This document shows positions 26,829 to 36,261 of a DNA stretch of 64,000 nt, piece by piece. Positions within the stretch are counted from its first letter, which is position 1. The number at the start of each line of letters is the position of its first letter. A program made the position numbers and the translations under genes. Origin of the DNA: CAZPHU01 sp964419255 (GTDB lineage: Bacteria > Fibrobacterota > Chitinivibrionia > Chitinivibrionales > CAYFVL01); the NCBI GenBank assembly GCA_964419255.1, contig CAYQOU010000005.1, positions 35,761 to 99,760 of the forward strand, written 5' to 3'. The notes under the pieces were generated by a model. It was not told where the DNA came from. It saw only the letters and a list, made by a program, of their open reading frames with translations, and searched no databases.

Positions 26829-27084
26829 TATAGGCTAATGAAACAGGGGCCAGACAGGTACCTCTATGGCCCCCTGTCATAATGTGAACAAAGCCGAGAA
26901 TGAACAGTGTGTAAAATCTTTTTGTTACAAAACTTTGTGCCACCGCATTTCAACCGCACAAGAGAGTTCATCGAATTATTGGGGCGAGCGCCTGTTTTTT
27001 ATTTCAGGCCGAATGTGGACTTTTCTGATTCATAATTCGTCAACATTGGGCTTTGCTCTCTCTCCGGCATGTACTTGTTTGCGA
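26829..27084. other. Convergent intergenic region
   Basis: 256 bases between the barrel remnant and the minus-strand gene at 27085. A short repeat-like GC block (GGGGCCAGACAGGTACCTCTATGGCCCC, 26847-26874) can pair at its ends (GGGGCCA with TGGCCCC) and may act as a terminator. Nothing else was seen. Confidence 0.4.
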
Positions 27085-27525
27085 TTATCCACAAATACCA
27101 ATAATGAGGTTTTCGTTTTCTTTAAGCAAATCGTCGGGATTGAAGTCATGATTTGTGTGTGAAGCTGTATCAGAGAGTGTAAACACATGTCTGTATTTGG
27201 ATTTATGCGGAATTATCCTTATGGTATCAGGGCCGGAGACCTTCTCAAAGTGGCAAATCCTCTTTTTCTGAAAGGCATAAAGCAGCGTATCCGCGTACCC
27301 GTTTACGAATACATACATTTCGAAATTGATTGGCGTGTCATATAGACTGAAAGAGTAAAAATCATTAAACAGAGTAAAGCGCCCCTCCGAATCGGTAAAG
27401 GTAGAGTAGATCGTATTGACGTTGCTGATATCTTTAAGCGTAACCAGCACCGAATCCATTCCCCTTCCCCGTCGGTCATATATCCGGCAACCAAGAAAGG
27501 TATGCCCAGCCCTACTACGCATCAT
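27085..27525 (-). CDS. Small protein with carboxypeptidase-regulatory-like fold, unknown role
   Basis: 146 residues with GAGGAG about 8 bases before the ATG pair. The segment GCRIYDRRGRGMDSVLVTLK followed by YSTFTDSEGRFTLF is the usual pattern of a carboxypeptidase regulatory-like beta-sandwich (a strand, D-x-x-G, then TD-x-x-G-x-F). A second half is rich in Asp and His (SDTASHTNHDFNPDD). No signal peptide is visible, which is unusual for this fold. The gene stands alone, divergent from the CotH protein gene. The domain call rests on pattern only. Confidence 0.6.
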   Translation of the reverse strand: MMRSRAGHTFLGCRIYDRRGRGMDSVLVTLKDISNVNTIYSTFTDSEGRFTLFNDFYSFSLYDTPINFEMYVFVNGYADTLLYAFQKKRICHFEKVSGPDTIRIIPHKSKYRHVFTLSDTASHTNHDFNPDDLLKENENLIIGICG

Positions 27526-27848
27526 TTTATTTTCTCCTCAGATATTGTGAATGTTTTTATAGCAATAGAAGAATCCCGAAAACCTGCTTTTGCTTGATAA
27601 TGATTTTGTGAATAGATCTTACGGTGCACTTTTCATTGGAAATATCACATTAAGATATGATTGTTATATCCAGATAAGCAACTTTAATAATATTGAGTGT
27701 TTCTGATGAAATGATTCTCAACAACAAAACGTCCATATGCACTATTCAAAATCCCCATTTCTTATCACACGGATAGTGGTACAGGTTGCATATAGTGAAT
27801 TTTTTTCTGTATCTTAGTGGGTAGATGTTAATCGTTTATTAAGGAGAT
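27526..27848. other. Divergent intergenic region, 323 bases
   Basis: An AT-rich spacer between the small minus-strand gene and the CotH gene. It carries a likely plus-strand promoter (27786-27815, listed separately). No RNA gene or repeat was recognised. Confidence 0.5.
27786..27815 (+). promoter_or_regulatory. Probable promoter of the CotH protein gene
   Basis: TTGCAT (27786-27791) and TATCTT (27810-27815) are separated by 18 bases. The -10 box is identical to that of the tRNA-Phe promoter. It lies about 35 bases upstream of the start codon. Confidence 0.4.
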
Positions 27849-30506
27849 ATGATGGAAAAAACCAAAATGCTTATATGTGCCACGTTCGTATTTCTAACTG
27901 TCTTTCCTTCCGATGCTGCCGTAGTCATAAACGAATTTGTCAGCTCTAACGGCTCTACACTCTCTGATGAGGATGGGGATTTTGAAGATTGGATAGAGAT
28001 TTATAACTCCTCCGCAGACCCTATCCAACTTGAGGGTCTTTTACTCAGTGATGATCTCGATAAACTAGATAAGTGGTCATTTCCGCCATACACCCTGCAA
28101 TCCGGGGAGCATCTTATTGTGTTTACCTCAGGAAAAGATCGCACCGGTGAACAGTATTTTCACACCAGTTTCCGCATCTCATCGGAGGGGGAACCACTTA
28201 TAATATCCAATCCGGATGGTGATACTATCGATATGGTTCCAGCTATCGCGGTTCCTCGGGACGTGTCGTACGGCAGAGTCGTAGATGGGGGTGATACCTT
28301 TTCGTTTTTTTCTCAACCGACACCAGGCGCTTCAAATACGACGTCCACATATGGAGAAGTGACTTCTGCACCTGTGTTTTCTCACCAGGGTGGCTTTTAC
28401 AGCGGAACCTTCGACCTCACACTATCATCTCCTGATTCTGAGGCGCTTATCTACTACACGATCGACGGATCGATACCAGATCCTGAGAATATATCCGGAT
28501 CACAATATTCTTACAAACAGGATTATGGATTACAGAATGGGGAAATGCTTCAGAGAACCTATCAGACCAGACAATATACCGGGCCAATTTCGATTCAAAA
28601 CAGAACAATGCAACAAAGCCCGCAAAACGAAATAAATACCACCTTTGAGTCGTCACCATACATACCCGTTTCTCCCGTATATAGAGGGGTTTGCATACGA
28701 GCGATTGCGGTAAAAGAAGGCTCTCTCCCCAGCCCTATCAAAACTCACACCTACTTTGTTGACTCGGAGCAATCCAACCGTTACCCCGTGCAGGTTGCTT
28801 CCATTTCACTGCCGGAATCATCACTGTTTTCTTATGAATCCGGTATATATGTTGCGGGAAAGGTTTTTGATGACAGCACAAACCAGACACCCGGATTCGG
28901 CTTTCAGCAAAATCCTCCCGCAAACTACACTCAAAGAGGTGATATGTGGGAACGAACTGCAAACTTTGAGCTGTTCAGCCAACAGGGAGATCAGCTCCTG
29001 AATCAGGCAGTCGGTTTACGGATCCACGGCGGATGGACGCGCACGGCACCGAACAAGAGCCTGCGCCTTTATGCACGGAAGCGCTACGAAGAAGAGGAGT
29101 TTAGTCACCAATTTTTTGAAACCAAAGATATCAACACGTTCAAAACGATACTCTTAAGACAATCCGGAAATGATCACAATATTTCTTTATTCAGAGATGC
29201 TCTCATTCAGAGTCTGGTGTCATCCTTAAACATTGACCAGCAGGCCAGCAGGCCTGTGGTCCTTTTCATAAACGGAGAATACTGGGGGGTCAAAAACATT
29301 CGTGATCGCCTTGACAAACATTATTTGCGCTATCATCACGGAGTCGATCCCGAAAATCTCGACATTCTCAGCCCGAACAATGATAATAAGGTTTTTGATA
29401 TCAGTGAGGGAGACGATTCACATTATTCAGCGATGCTAGACTATATAAGTGAAAACGATATTAGCGACCCCTCGGTTTATGACAATCTGAATACAATGAT
29501 GGATATCGAGAACTACATCACCTACCAGGCAATACAAATTTACTCCCATAATACCGACTGGCCGCATAATAATAATAAATGGTGGAGACTACGCACGGAT
29601 TCTTATCAACCGGATAGTCCATATGGGCATGACGGCAGGTGGCGATGGATGCTGTACGATCTGGATTTTGGCTTTGGAATATGGCGCAATACCCCAGATC
29701 AAAACACTTTGCAGTATGCTGCATGCCCTAACGACCCTGATTGCAAGTGGGCAACAACACTATTCAGGACACTTTTACAGAATGACAATTTCCGTGTATC
29801 AATGATTAATCGGTTCGCCGATCTTATGAATACTGTCTTTCATGTCGATACAGTCGTTGAAGAAATCCGGGAAATCAAAGAGGTTTATTCCCCATTAATA
29901 GAAGAACATATAAACCGATGGGGACAGCCCGAAGAATACAGTGATTGGGAAGGTTATGTTGACAGCATGGTTAATTTTGCCACAGTCAGGAAAATGTATA
30001 TGGTTAACCATATTCTGGATTTTTTCGATATTGAAGACACAGTTTCAATAATGGTAAATAATGATGAAAATCAAAAGGGAATTGTGAGAATCAACACGGC
30101 TAAAGTCACCGATCGTTCGTGGACCGGAACATACTTCAGCGGTATACCCATTCAAATACAGGCTGTACCGTCCCAGGGATACCGTTTCAGCCACTGGTCC
30201 GGCTCATCAGAGGACACCTCGGCAACGCTGAATATCGTTGCTGAGCAGCCCCTTTCGTTTACCCCCAATTTTGTTGAGGATGAAATGTCAACAACGACAT
30301 CAGCCGTAAAGTTTTCTCTTCCGGCTATTCAGAAAGTTGATGTTTTCAATGCCAGAGGGCAAAAAGTAGCTGTCTTTTCCGGTAACGAGCTGAACAGAAA
30401 ATCGATTCTTCGACAGATAAGGCAAGAAATCCCTGCAGGCATCTATTACCTGAAAATGTCGATGGGAAAGAGAGTGACCACCGAAAAGATTACGTTTATT
30501 GATTGA
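27849..30506 (+). CDS. Secreted lamin-tail / CotH kinase-like surface protein
   Basis: 885 residues. AAGGAG at 27841-27846 serves either of two adjacent ATGs; 27852 has the better spacing. A signal peptide ends near FPSDA. A lamin-tail domain follows (about 25-155; VINEFVSSNGSTLSDEDGDF, then DWIEIYNSSADPIQL), then a chitobiase/hexosaminidase C-terminal-like segment (IYYTIDGSIPD). A CotH domain spans about 300-690 (LRIHGGWTRTAPNKSLRLYA, FINGEYWGVKNIRDRLDKHY, and the metal motif MLYDLDFGFG). A bacterial-repeat segment (YRFSHWSGSSEDTS) follows. The last 65 residues look like a Por-secretion sorting domain (VDVFNARGQKVAV, then IPAGIYYLKMSMG). CotH domains are atypical protein kinases in spore coats. 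Here the role is probably cell-surface and is not known. Confidence 0.88.
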   Translation: MMEKTKMLICATFVFLTVFPSDAAVVINEFVSSNGSTLSDEDGDFEDWIEIYNSSADPIQLEGLLLSDDLDKLDKWSFPPYTLQSGEHLIVFTSGKDRTGEQYFHTSFRISSEGEPLIISNPDGDTIDMVPAIAVPRDVSYGRVVDGGDTFSFFSQPTPGASNTTSTYGEVTSAPVFSHQGGFYSGTFDLTLSSPDSEALIYYTIDGSIPDPENISGSQYSYKQDYGLQNGEMLQRTYQTRQYTGPISIQNRTMQQSPQNEINTTFESSPYIPVSPVYRGVCIRAIAVKEGSLPSPIKTHTYFVDSEQSNRYPVQVASISLPESSLFSYESGIYVAGKVFDDSTNQTPGFGFQQNPPANYTQRGDMWERTANFELFSQQGDQLLNQAVGLRIHGGWTRTAPNKSLRLYARKRYEEEEFSHQFFETKDINTFKTILLRQSGNDHNISLFRDALIQSLVSSLNIDQQASRPVVLFINGEYWGVKNIRDRLDKHYLRYHHGVDPENLDILSPNNDNKVFDISEGDDSHYSAMLDYISENDISDPSVYDNLNTMMDIENYITYQAIQIYSHNTDWPHNNNKWWRLRTDSYQPDSPYGHDGRWRWMLYDLDFGFGIWRNTPDQNTLQYAACPNDPDCKWATTLFRTLLQNDNFRVSMINRFADLMNTVFHVDTVVEEIREIKEVYSPLIEEHINRWGQPEEYSDWEGYVDSMVNFATVRKMYMVNHILDFFDIEDTVSIMVNNDENQKGIVRINTAKVTDRSWTGTYFSGIPIQIQAVPSQGYRFSHWSGSSEDTSATLNIVAEQPLSFTPNFVEDEMSTTTSAVKFSLPAIQKVDVFNARGQKVAVFSGNELNRKSILRQIRQEIPAGIYYLKMSMGKRVTTEKITFID

Positions 30507-30614
30507 CTATAATGTAAGCCGGGCATGGTATAGCTAACCGTATATGCTTGGCATGATAGAGGAGATGATTTCGCCATTTCCATGATGGAATAAACCACTC
30601 ATTATCTATAACTG

Positions 30615-30889
30615 TATGATCTGCTGGATTTTCTTGATGAAGATACACGGCATATCCCTAATAAAGAAGGTACCAGGTAAGATACTACGGCTGGTATTCG
30701 AACAAGAAGCGGGGAATGCAGGAGAAAAAGAAGCCGAAGGTGAAATCAGCACTTGGTTGCGAGGATTCTGATACTCCTCATTCTAACCGATTGCTTCACC
30801 CCTTCCGCCCTCAAGAGATTGTACGACTAATCCGCTCAGAACCGCTCAAACCAGATGAAAGAAAAATACATTCTTTGGATTTCTTTTAA
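30615..30889 (+). pseudogene. IS91-family transposase remnant
   Basis: Two frames together encode a degraded Y2-type transposase segment. 30621-30677 gives LLDFLDEDTRHIPNKEGT. After a frameshift near 30670, the next frame gives YQVRYYGWYSNKKRGMQEKK and runs on to the TAA at 30887-30889. HIPxK followed by VRYYGxYSNxxRG is a characteristic stretch of IS91-type transposases. The catalytic tyrosines and the zinc-binding N-terminus are missing. The rest of the 30507-31016 spacer shows no gene. The remnant directly precedes the AT-rich 31-36 kb cassette. Confidence 0.55.
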
Positions 30890-31016
30890 TTTATTTTGTA
30901 TTGCGAGCATTCTTTTTCAGAATGCATTTTCGAAGGATCGTAAAAGCATGGGAAATAGATTTTTTTTTCGCATCAATAAGTAGATGCCATGAGCTCAAGA
31001 GCAAGGGTAGTGAATT

Positions 31017-34000
31017 ATGACCCAAAAAATAACTATTGACATAGATACACAGGAAGGGTTGCCAATTGAAATCAAAGCCGGAAAACACTATACCATAACC
31101 TTGAAGACCAATAAGCTTACAGTTGATTGCATCGAGGTGCCGGATATCCTGTTTAATCATAATAGTGCGGTTCCATGTATAGATAGCAATGGTTGGCTTC
31201 TTGAATCTGCAGCTACGGTTTTTAACTACGTTCATAATAACGAAAATAAGGAATTGGTCATTTTTGGCCACACAGACAGATCTGGTGAAAAAGAGTACAA
31301 TTTTGAGTTATCGGAAATGCGTAGTAAAGCATATCTTTCTGTACTTAAAAATGATGTTGACGCCTGGAAAGAAATAACTGAAAAAAGTAAAACCGAAGAC
31401 TACCAGGCAATACTTAAAACACTTTCAGAGAAACATGGCTGGAACTGTGATCCGGGGGAAATTACCAATGATTCAAATGAGCAAACAAAAGAAGCTGTAA
31501 CTAAATTCCAATCAGGATTTAACCGGAAATTCAATCAGGATATAACAATTGACGGCATTGTTGGCCCTCAGACATGGGTAGCTTTTCTAGATACATATCG
31601 GTATTACATTGAATCAGCGGTAAAATCACTGATTGAAACAGAGACACTTCCTGAGATAACTCTCGGGTATAAGGGCATGGGTGTTTATCCCTGTGGAGAA
31701 TGCATGCCTAAATCCGAGAAATATGACTATCGTTCGCAGAGAGACAGACGCGTAGAACTGTTTTTCTATGAAAAAGGCAAATTAACTGATAATTTGAGTC
31801 CGCCTTCGGCTGACAGAAACCTTTCACCCGACGTATGTCCAATAACTAACTTTACCTGGTTGGTGCAAAAGGTAACCGAAGAATTAATCGATATAATTGC
31901 AGATGCAAACATTGAAATCGTTTCTTCGGATTCTCATTTTGCCCCCGGGGCTGAGGAAATGGATATCAAATATCGCATAAATAATTGTGAAAAGAACAAC
32001 ATTTATTTGGAGGTTTCAAGCGATAGTTATCCGGAAAATATTCTTTTCAAGGAACCCGTTGCTACCGATAATAGAACTGACGGAGAACATACAATTCACT
32101 GGAATGGCAAGACAAATTGTGAAAAGGGACCTCTTGCAGGGCTTTTTATTAATCCGTTATATGGCCCATATAAAGTTCGCCTATACAAAGACGAGGCTGT
32201 CTTTGACGAAAAAGAATTCCATATTTATATCCATTCCCTAACGCTTCATGGAGGTACATATACCGAAAATGGATCTGTTCCGGATAAAAACAGTGAGCTT
32301 ATAAAATGGATCCAGTATAAGTTAAACTATTTGGGATACTTTTCAGGACCAATTGATGGAATTAAGGGTGAACAGACCAGGCGGGCTATGCGTCGTTATA
32401 CTTACAAAACAGCTGGATATTACGGTCATCCGCCGCGAAAAGAAATTGATGATGAAAATGATTCAACTCTTCTGCAAAACTTGGAAAAAGATACACAGAA
32501 AGTAGAGATATTTGAAAATGGTAAATTTCCTGACTCTGGAGAGAGTGTAAAAGCATACATCGAACATGATTATTTCTATCGTGACACCGCCACAAAAGCA
32601 GAATTTGGAGTAGCGCAGGGGCATTGTAAAAAAGATGAAGATAAATTGGACCGTTTCGAACTACCAGTACAATGTTCCGTATTATTGGTAAGTAAGAGTG
32701 ATCCCGATGGTTCCGGAGTTGGTGTTGCAGCTGCAGGTGGATCGAATGATTTGGATGTAGAATGGGAGGTAATTGATCCAGCTGAAGATACCACTTTTCT
32801 GCCAAATCCTACAGCCGATATTCCTTTCAAGGGAAAAGCCTACATTGAGGATGCTCTGAGTAATACTCGCAATGATGCTTCGAAAGATGGTAATGATAAT
32901 TGCCCTTGTGATAACAATTATGGGCAAAGAAAAAACAATGGCCGTTATTTTAGAACGGGTGACAAATTGAAGCCGTATATGTCGAAAGAAAACAACGGTA
33001 TTGTATTGTCAAAGGTATTCACTCAACAAAACGGGAATTGTCCCAAAGATGGCACGACAGGAATTCTTTTCAGGGGATCGTACATTGCCGGAGATAATTA
33101 TATTATAGCAGCGCAAGTGTACCTTAAAGATAATGAGAAGGACAAAAATATAAAGGCGTTGCATGAGAAGTTTTTCGGAACTTCGTTTGAGGAGAAATTT
33201 TCCGTTGAATCAGGTATGTTTACCTTGTGGAGAAAACAGCATATTGCAGCCGTAGTAAACTGGCCCGATCCGGGCAGGGGCATCAAATGGAATGATGTAG
33301 CTTTGCAATATAGGCTTGCTCATTGCGAGCTGGATCCAGTTACTGTTGAATATAAGATTACTGATTTATTTTCTACTAATGCAGATAAGCAGGCGTATTT
33401 GAATCTGGTGCAGCGCCACTACGGATATGCAATGAAAGATATGGCTTTCGATGAAAATGGGCTCTATCCCAGAAAGATCAGACCGCAGGGCCCGAAAGAA
33501 ACTCCCGGTGACTACGAAGATGAAATCTATGATACTGTCGAAATGTTTTCAGATGGGCCGAATTCATCTCGATTTCTTGACGATCTGTCTGAGATGCTGT
33601 TTGAAAAGGTGCGAACATTGAGACCCGCCGGTGCTATTGTTTTAAGGCCAAACTGGTGCCGAGAATACATTATCAAAGATCCGGCAGATCCAACGTATTC
33701 ACAACCCTATATTCCTGCCTATTACTGTTATGGGGGATCCAATGGAATGGTGCTTATGGATAACCCTATGACGGGTGATGAGCAGGATGGCTTTTTATTC
33801 GGTCACGAAATTGGTCATTGCCGGTTTTTGTTGCACCATGAAACCTCTGGCACAGGGTCCGACAACCCCGATGAGCATGATATTAATGATCACAATTGCA
33901 TTATGTGCTATCCGGACGGGATCGCAAGCAGACCAGGATTAACCTGGAATAAGGGTGATACAGAAGAACCCAGATTATGTGGAAAATGTATATTGAAAAT

Positions 34001-34046
34001 GCGAGGCTGGGATAATACCGATAAACGATTACCTGCTTCGAGCTGA
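31017..34046 (+). CDS. OmpA-like / peptidoglycan-binding / zinc-metalloprotease protein
   Basis: 1009 residues with no signal peptide. Residues 44-110 form the first half of an OmpA-like domain (ELVIFGHTDRSGEKEYNFEL). A peptidoglycan-binding domain (about 125-195, ITIDGIVGPQTWVAFL) is inserted, and the OmpA-like domain closes at YRSQRDRRVELFFYE (about 238-252). A second peptidoglycan-binding domain lies near 427-462 (LNYLGYFSGPIDGIKGEQTR). The C-terminus has a zincin motif HEIGH at 930-934, then LLHHE, and two Cys motifs (CIMC, LCGKCILKMRGW). Related proteins occur beside contractile injection genes in Deltaproteobacteria, from family recollection only. A secreted cell-wall-targeting effector is plausible. 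The codon usage is clearly more AT-rich than that of the core genes. Confidence 0.72.
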   Translation: MTQKITIDIDTQEGLPIEIKAGKHYTITLKTNKLTVDCIEVPDILFNHNSAVPCIDSNGWLLESAATVFNYVHNNENKELVIFGHTDRSGEKEYNFELSEMRSKAYLSVLKNDVDAWKEITEKSKTEDYQAILKTLSEKHGWNCDPGEITNDSNEQTKEAVTKFQSGFNRKFNQDITIDGIVGPQTWVAFLDTYRYYIESAVKSLIETETLPEITLGYKGMGVYPCGECMPKSEKYDYRSQRDRRVELFFYEKGKLTDNLSPPSADRNLSPDVCPITNFTWLVQKVTEELIDIIADANIEIVSSDSHFAPGAEEMDIKYRINNCEKNNIYLEVSSDSYPENILFKEPVATDNRTDGEHTIHWNGKTNCEKGPLAGLFINPLYGPYKVRLYKDEAVFDEKEFHIYIHSLTLHGGTYTENGSVPDKNSELIKWIQYKLNYLGYFSGPIDGIKGEQTRRAMRRYTYKTAGYYGHPPRKEIDDENDSTLLQNLEKDTQKVEIFENGKFPDSGESVKAYIEHDYFYRDTATKAEFGVAQGHCKKDEDKLDRFELPVQCSVLLVSKSDPDGSGVGVAAAGGSNDLDVEWEVIDPAEDTTFLPNPTADIPFKGKAYIEDALSNTRNDASKDGNDNCPCDNNYGQRKNNGRYFRTGDKLKPYMSKENNGIVLSKVFTQQNGNCPKDGTTGILFRGSYIAGDNYIIAAQVYLKDNEKDKNIKALHEKFFGTSFEEKFSVESGMFTLWRKQHIAAVVNWPDPGRGIKWNDVALQYRLAHCELDPVTVEYKITDLFSTNADKQAYLNLVQRHYGYAMKDMAFDENGLYPRKIRPQGPKETPGDYEDEIYDTVEMFSDGPNSSRFLDDLSEMLFEKVRTLRPAGAIVLRPNWCREYIIKDPADPTYSQPYIPAYYCYGGSNGMVLMDNPMTGDEQDGFLFGHEIGHCRFLLHHETSGTGSDNPDEHDINDHNCIMCYPDGIASRPGLTWNKGDTEEPRLCGKCILKMRGWDNTDKRLPASS

Positions 34047-34066
34047 TGTCCGAAAAGGAAACAGAT

Positions 34067-35536
34067 ATGCAATTGAAAATAGAACTATCCAATGAAAAAT
34101 TCTTCAGTCAGCAAAGTATTCCTGTTTACGTGCGAATGGTAAATGGACCTGAAGATGCAACTATTCCCTATAGATTTTCTGAAACGGATGTGTTTACATT
34201 TGAACTTTCTAATGAGCAAGGAAAGGTGCTTTCTAAGGCTGACGGTTATACTGCGGTTGAGCGTAGAGGACGGAAAGTAATAAAAACGCCCCAAAATAAA
34301 TTACAGACAAAAAAACTTAAAGCATACGAAAAAATGGAAATAAAGGAGGAGCTGCTTCGGTTTATTCCTGTTAACGGTAGCGGTTCATATAATTTGAAAG
34401 CTCTGTTTCGATTTGAGCCGCAAGGTATCTCACTCATTTCAAATACCGTATCTTTCCATGTAAAAGAAAACCACTGTACTTGGTTCGATTTCAATGATAG
34501 TGAAAATGTATTCTTTTTCATTCAGTATACCGGAAATAGTCTCATTGGGCATATAAGTTCAAGAAAAAAAACGTTGGGATTCAGAAAGGGGGCCGCTGTC
34601 AGTCGTCCTGATTTACCTGAAGGTTTATTGTCTGAATCCGATTTCGTGGTGAGACCTGACGATACAATGCACAACTATTATCGCTGGATACTCTTTAAAG
34701 GAGAAACAGAGCTAATGGCCTGCAAATTTTATGGGGATACTTTTTCTGAATTCTACTCCGATACATTTACCTCGCCCTCTTCCATTATTGGAAGACCTGT
34801 TCAACATCAGGACTACTCCCTTTCTGTTACGATGATTAGTGAAAAGAAAAAAGTTCACAGAATCAAGTACGATTGTGATTTTAACTTCATAAAAGATGAT
34901 CATCTCATCAATTTAGATTTCATACCTCGGATTATTACCGCCGAGACCGATATTTTCGAAAGATTTTACCTGGCGCACGATACTGAAAAAGTTCTTCCCA
35001 TTAAATTAAAAACTTTCGAAAATAATACTATAGTCGGAGACAGAAATGTAATCGATAAAAAGGATATTCCATTTTTTAGCAAAGATGATACAGGAACAGC
35101 AATCGTAACGATACTATCATTGAATGTTTCGGTACGAAACCATAATGCCATGGCTTTGCTTGCATTACTTCTGGTTGGCAATGAATGGACAAGTGAAGTA
35201 TATATGATAAAAGCTCCAATCGATCCTGCGGAAAAGGATAATATGGTGCTGATTAAACAACCTGTTGGAGGTCTTTTAATTGAGGAAAATGAGGAGGTGA
35301 TTGCGGGCCATATAGTCGAGGATAATAAAAGATTACTGCATGCAGTTTTTTGCTCAACTCACGGCAAAGTATTCTACAGTAAGCAAGGACAATACCCCGA
35401 ATGTGTTTTGACTATGACTGAAAATCGTAAATTTCCACAATTGCTTGTGACTCTGCGCGGAGATATCCATCTAATTTACAATGAACCAGGTTTTGGTATA
35501 AAGCAACAAGTTCTGCATCGGATGCCTAAAAGATAA
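34067..35536 (+). CDS. Cassette protein 2, unknown function
   Basis: 489 residues from the ATG at 34067, chosen for AAAAGGAAA 7 bases upstream. An earlier in-frame ATG at 34046 overlaps the previous stop by one base and is also possible. Either way translation is coupled to the protease gene. No signal peptide or membrane helix is seen. The N-terminal 130 residues look like a beta-sandwich (IPVYVRMVNGPEDATIPYRF, then ISNTVSFHVKENH), similar in style to domains that describe intrinsic protein interaction. The rest alternates strands and turns. No known family was recognised. Pairing with the protease suggests an immunity, chaperone or adaptor role, which is inference from context only. Confidence 0.65.
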   Translation: MQLKIELSNEKFFSQQSIPVYVRMVNGPEDATIPYRFSETDVFTFELSNEQGKVLSKADGYTAVERRGRKVIKTPQNKLQTKKLKAYEKMEIKEELLRFIPVNGSGSYNLKALFRFEPQGISLISNTVSFHVKENHCTWFDFNDSENVFFFIQYTGNSLIGHISSRKKTLGFRKGAAVSRPDLPEGLLSESDFVVRPDDTMHNYYRWILFKGETELMACKFYGDTFSEFYSDTFTSPSSIIGRPVQHQDYSLSVTMISEKKKVHRIKYDCDFNFIKDDHLINLDFIPRIITAETDIFERFYLAHDTEKVLPIKLKTFENNTIVGDRNVIDKKDIPFFSKDDTGTAIVTILSLNVSVRNHNAMALLALLLVGNEWTSEVYMIKAPIDPAEKDNMVLIKQPVGGLLIEENEEVIAGHIVEDNKRLLHAVFCSTHGKVFYSKQGQYPECVLTMTENRKFPQLLVTLRGDIHLIYNEPGFGIKQQVLHRMPKR

Positions 35537-35548
35537 AGATTAATCGTT

Positions 35549-36085
35549 ATGATCAGAAGAAGTATTCCGCTATTAATTCTTTCGCTTATTTTCTTAACTG
35601 CGGGTGAAAAAGAGACGAATTCAGTACCCTTTTCATTACATATAGGTTTTTCCGACAGCCTCCTGCTTACTGCTACTTTAAAAAATATATCTGATTCGAG
35701 TTACAAATATAAGCACCATAAATATGCTGCACCCATAGAGTTGACTATCATCTCCGAAAATGGTGATACTCTTTCGTTTTATGATAAACGGGAAAAAATG
35801 AGATATCACTTCAAACCCGATCTGAATGATTTCCAGACACTTGCTCCGCGCGACTCAGCGGTCATAAAAAGGCAATCTTTCGAAAAGGGACAGGACAGTT
35901 TATATCTGCTGAATTGGGATGCTTTTGTGTTTCGTTCTATAACGCCCGGCTCATATACGGTTTCAGCAAGTTGGAGATCCAGAATAGATATGTATTATGA
36001 TTCGCAAAGAAGGCAGTATCTACCAGTCCATAATGTATGGAAAGGAACCGTCGTTTCGGATTCACTAACGATTACGCTTCCTTAG
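35549..36085 (+). CDS. Cassette protein 3, exported, unknown function
   Basis: 178 residues. The first 20 (MIRRSIPLLILSLIFLTAGE) form a signal peptide without a lipobox Cys. The mature part is a single beta-rich domain (FSDSLLLTATLKNISDSSYK, then ITPGSYTVSASW) with a pattern like the N-terminus of cassette protein 2 (KNIS/VRMVN followed by strands). The start lies 12 bases after the previous stop, so it is in the same operon. A periplasmic protein made with a cell-wall-directed protease is a natural candidate for self-protection, but no sequence evidence proves this. Confidence 0.65.
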   Translation: MIRRSIPLLILSLIFLTAGEKETNSVPFSLHIGFSDSLLLTATLKNISDSSYKYKHHKYAAPIELTIISENGDTLSFYDKREKMRYHFKPDLNDFQTLAPRDSAVIKRQSFEKGQDSLYLLNWDAFVFRSITPGSYTVSASWRSRIDMYYDSQRRQYLPVHNVWKGTVVSDSLTITLP

Positions 36086-36261
36086 ACAATGCCTGAATTC
36101 AAGTAGCAACTGCAACAGTTAGTGCATAAGAGGTGGGTCAATTACCATATTGATCCTGCAAGAATACCAAACCACTAACTGGAGTAGTTCGATGGAGCAA
36201 TATCAGCAATTGAACCGGACTATTTTTTTTCCTTTTGTAGAAATAGAAAAATGAAAAAAAA

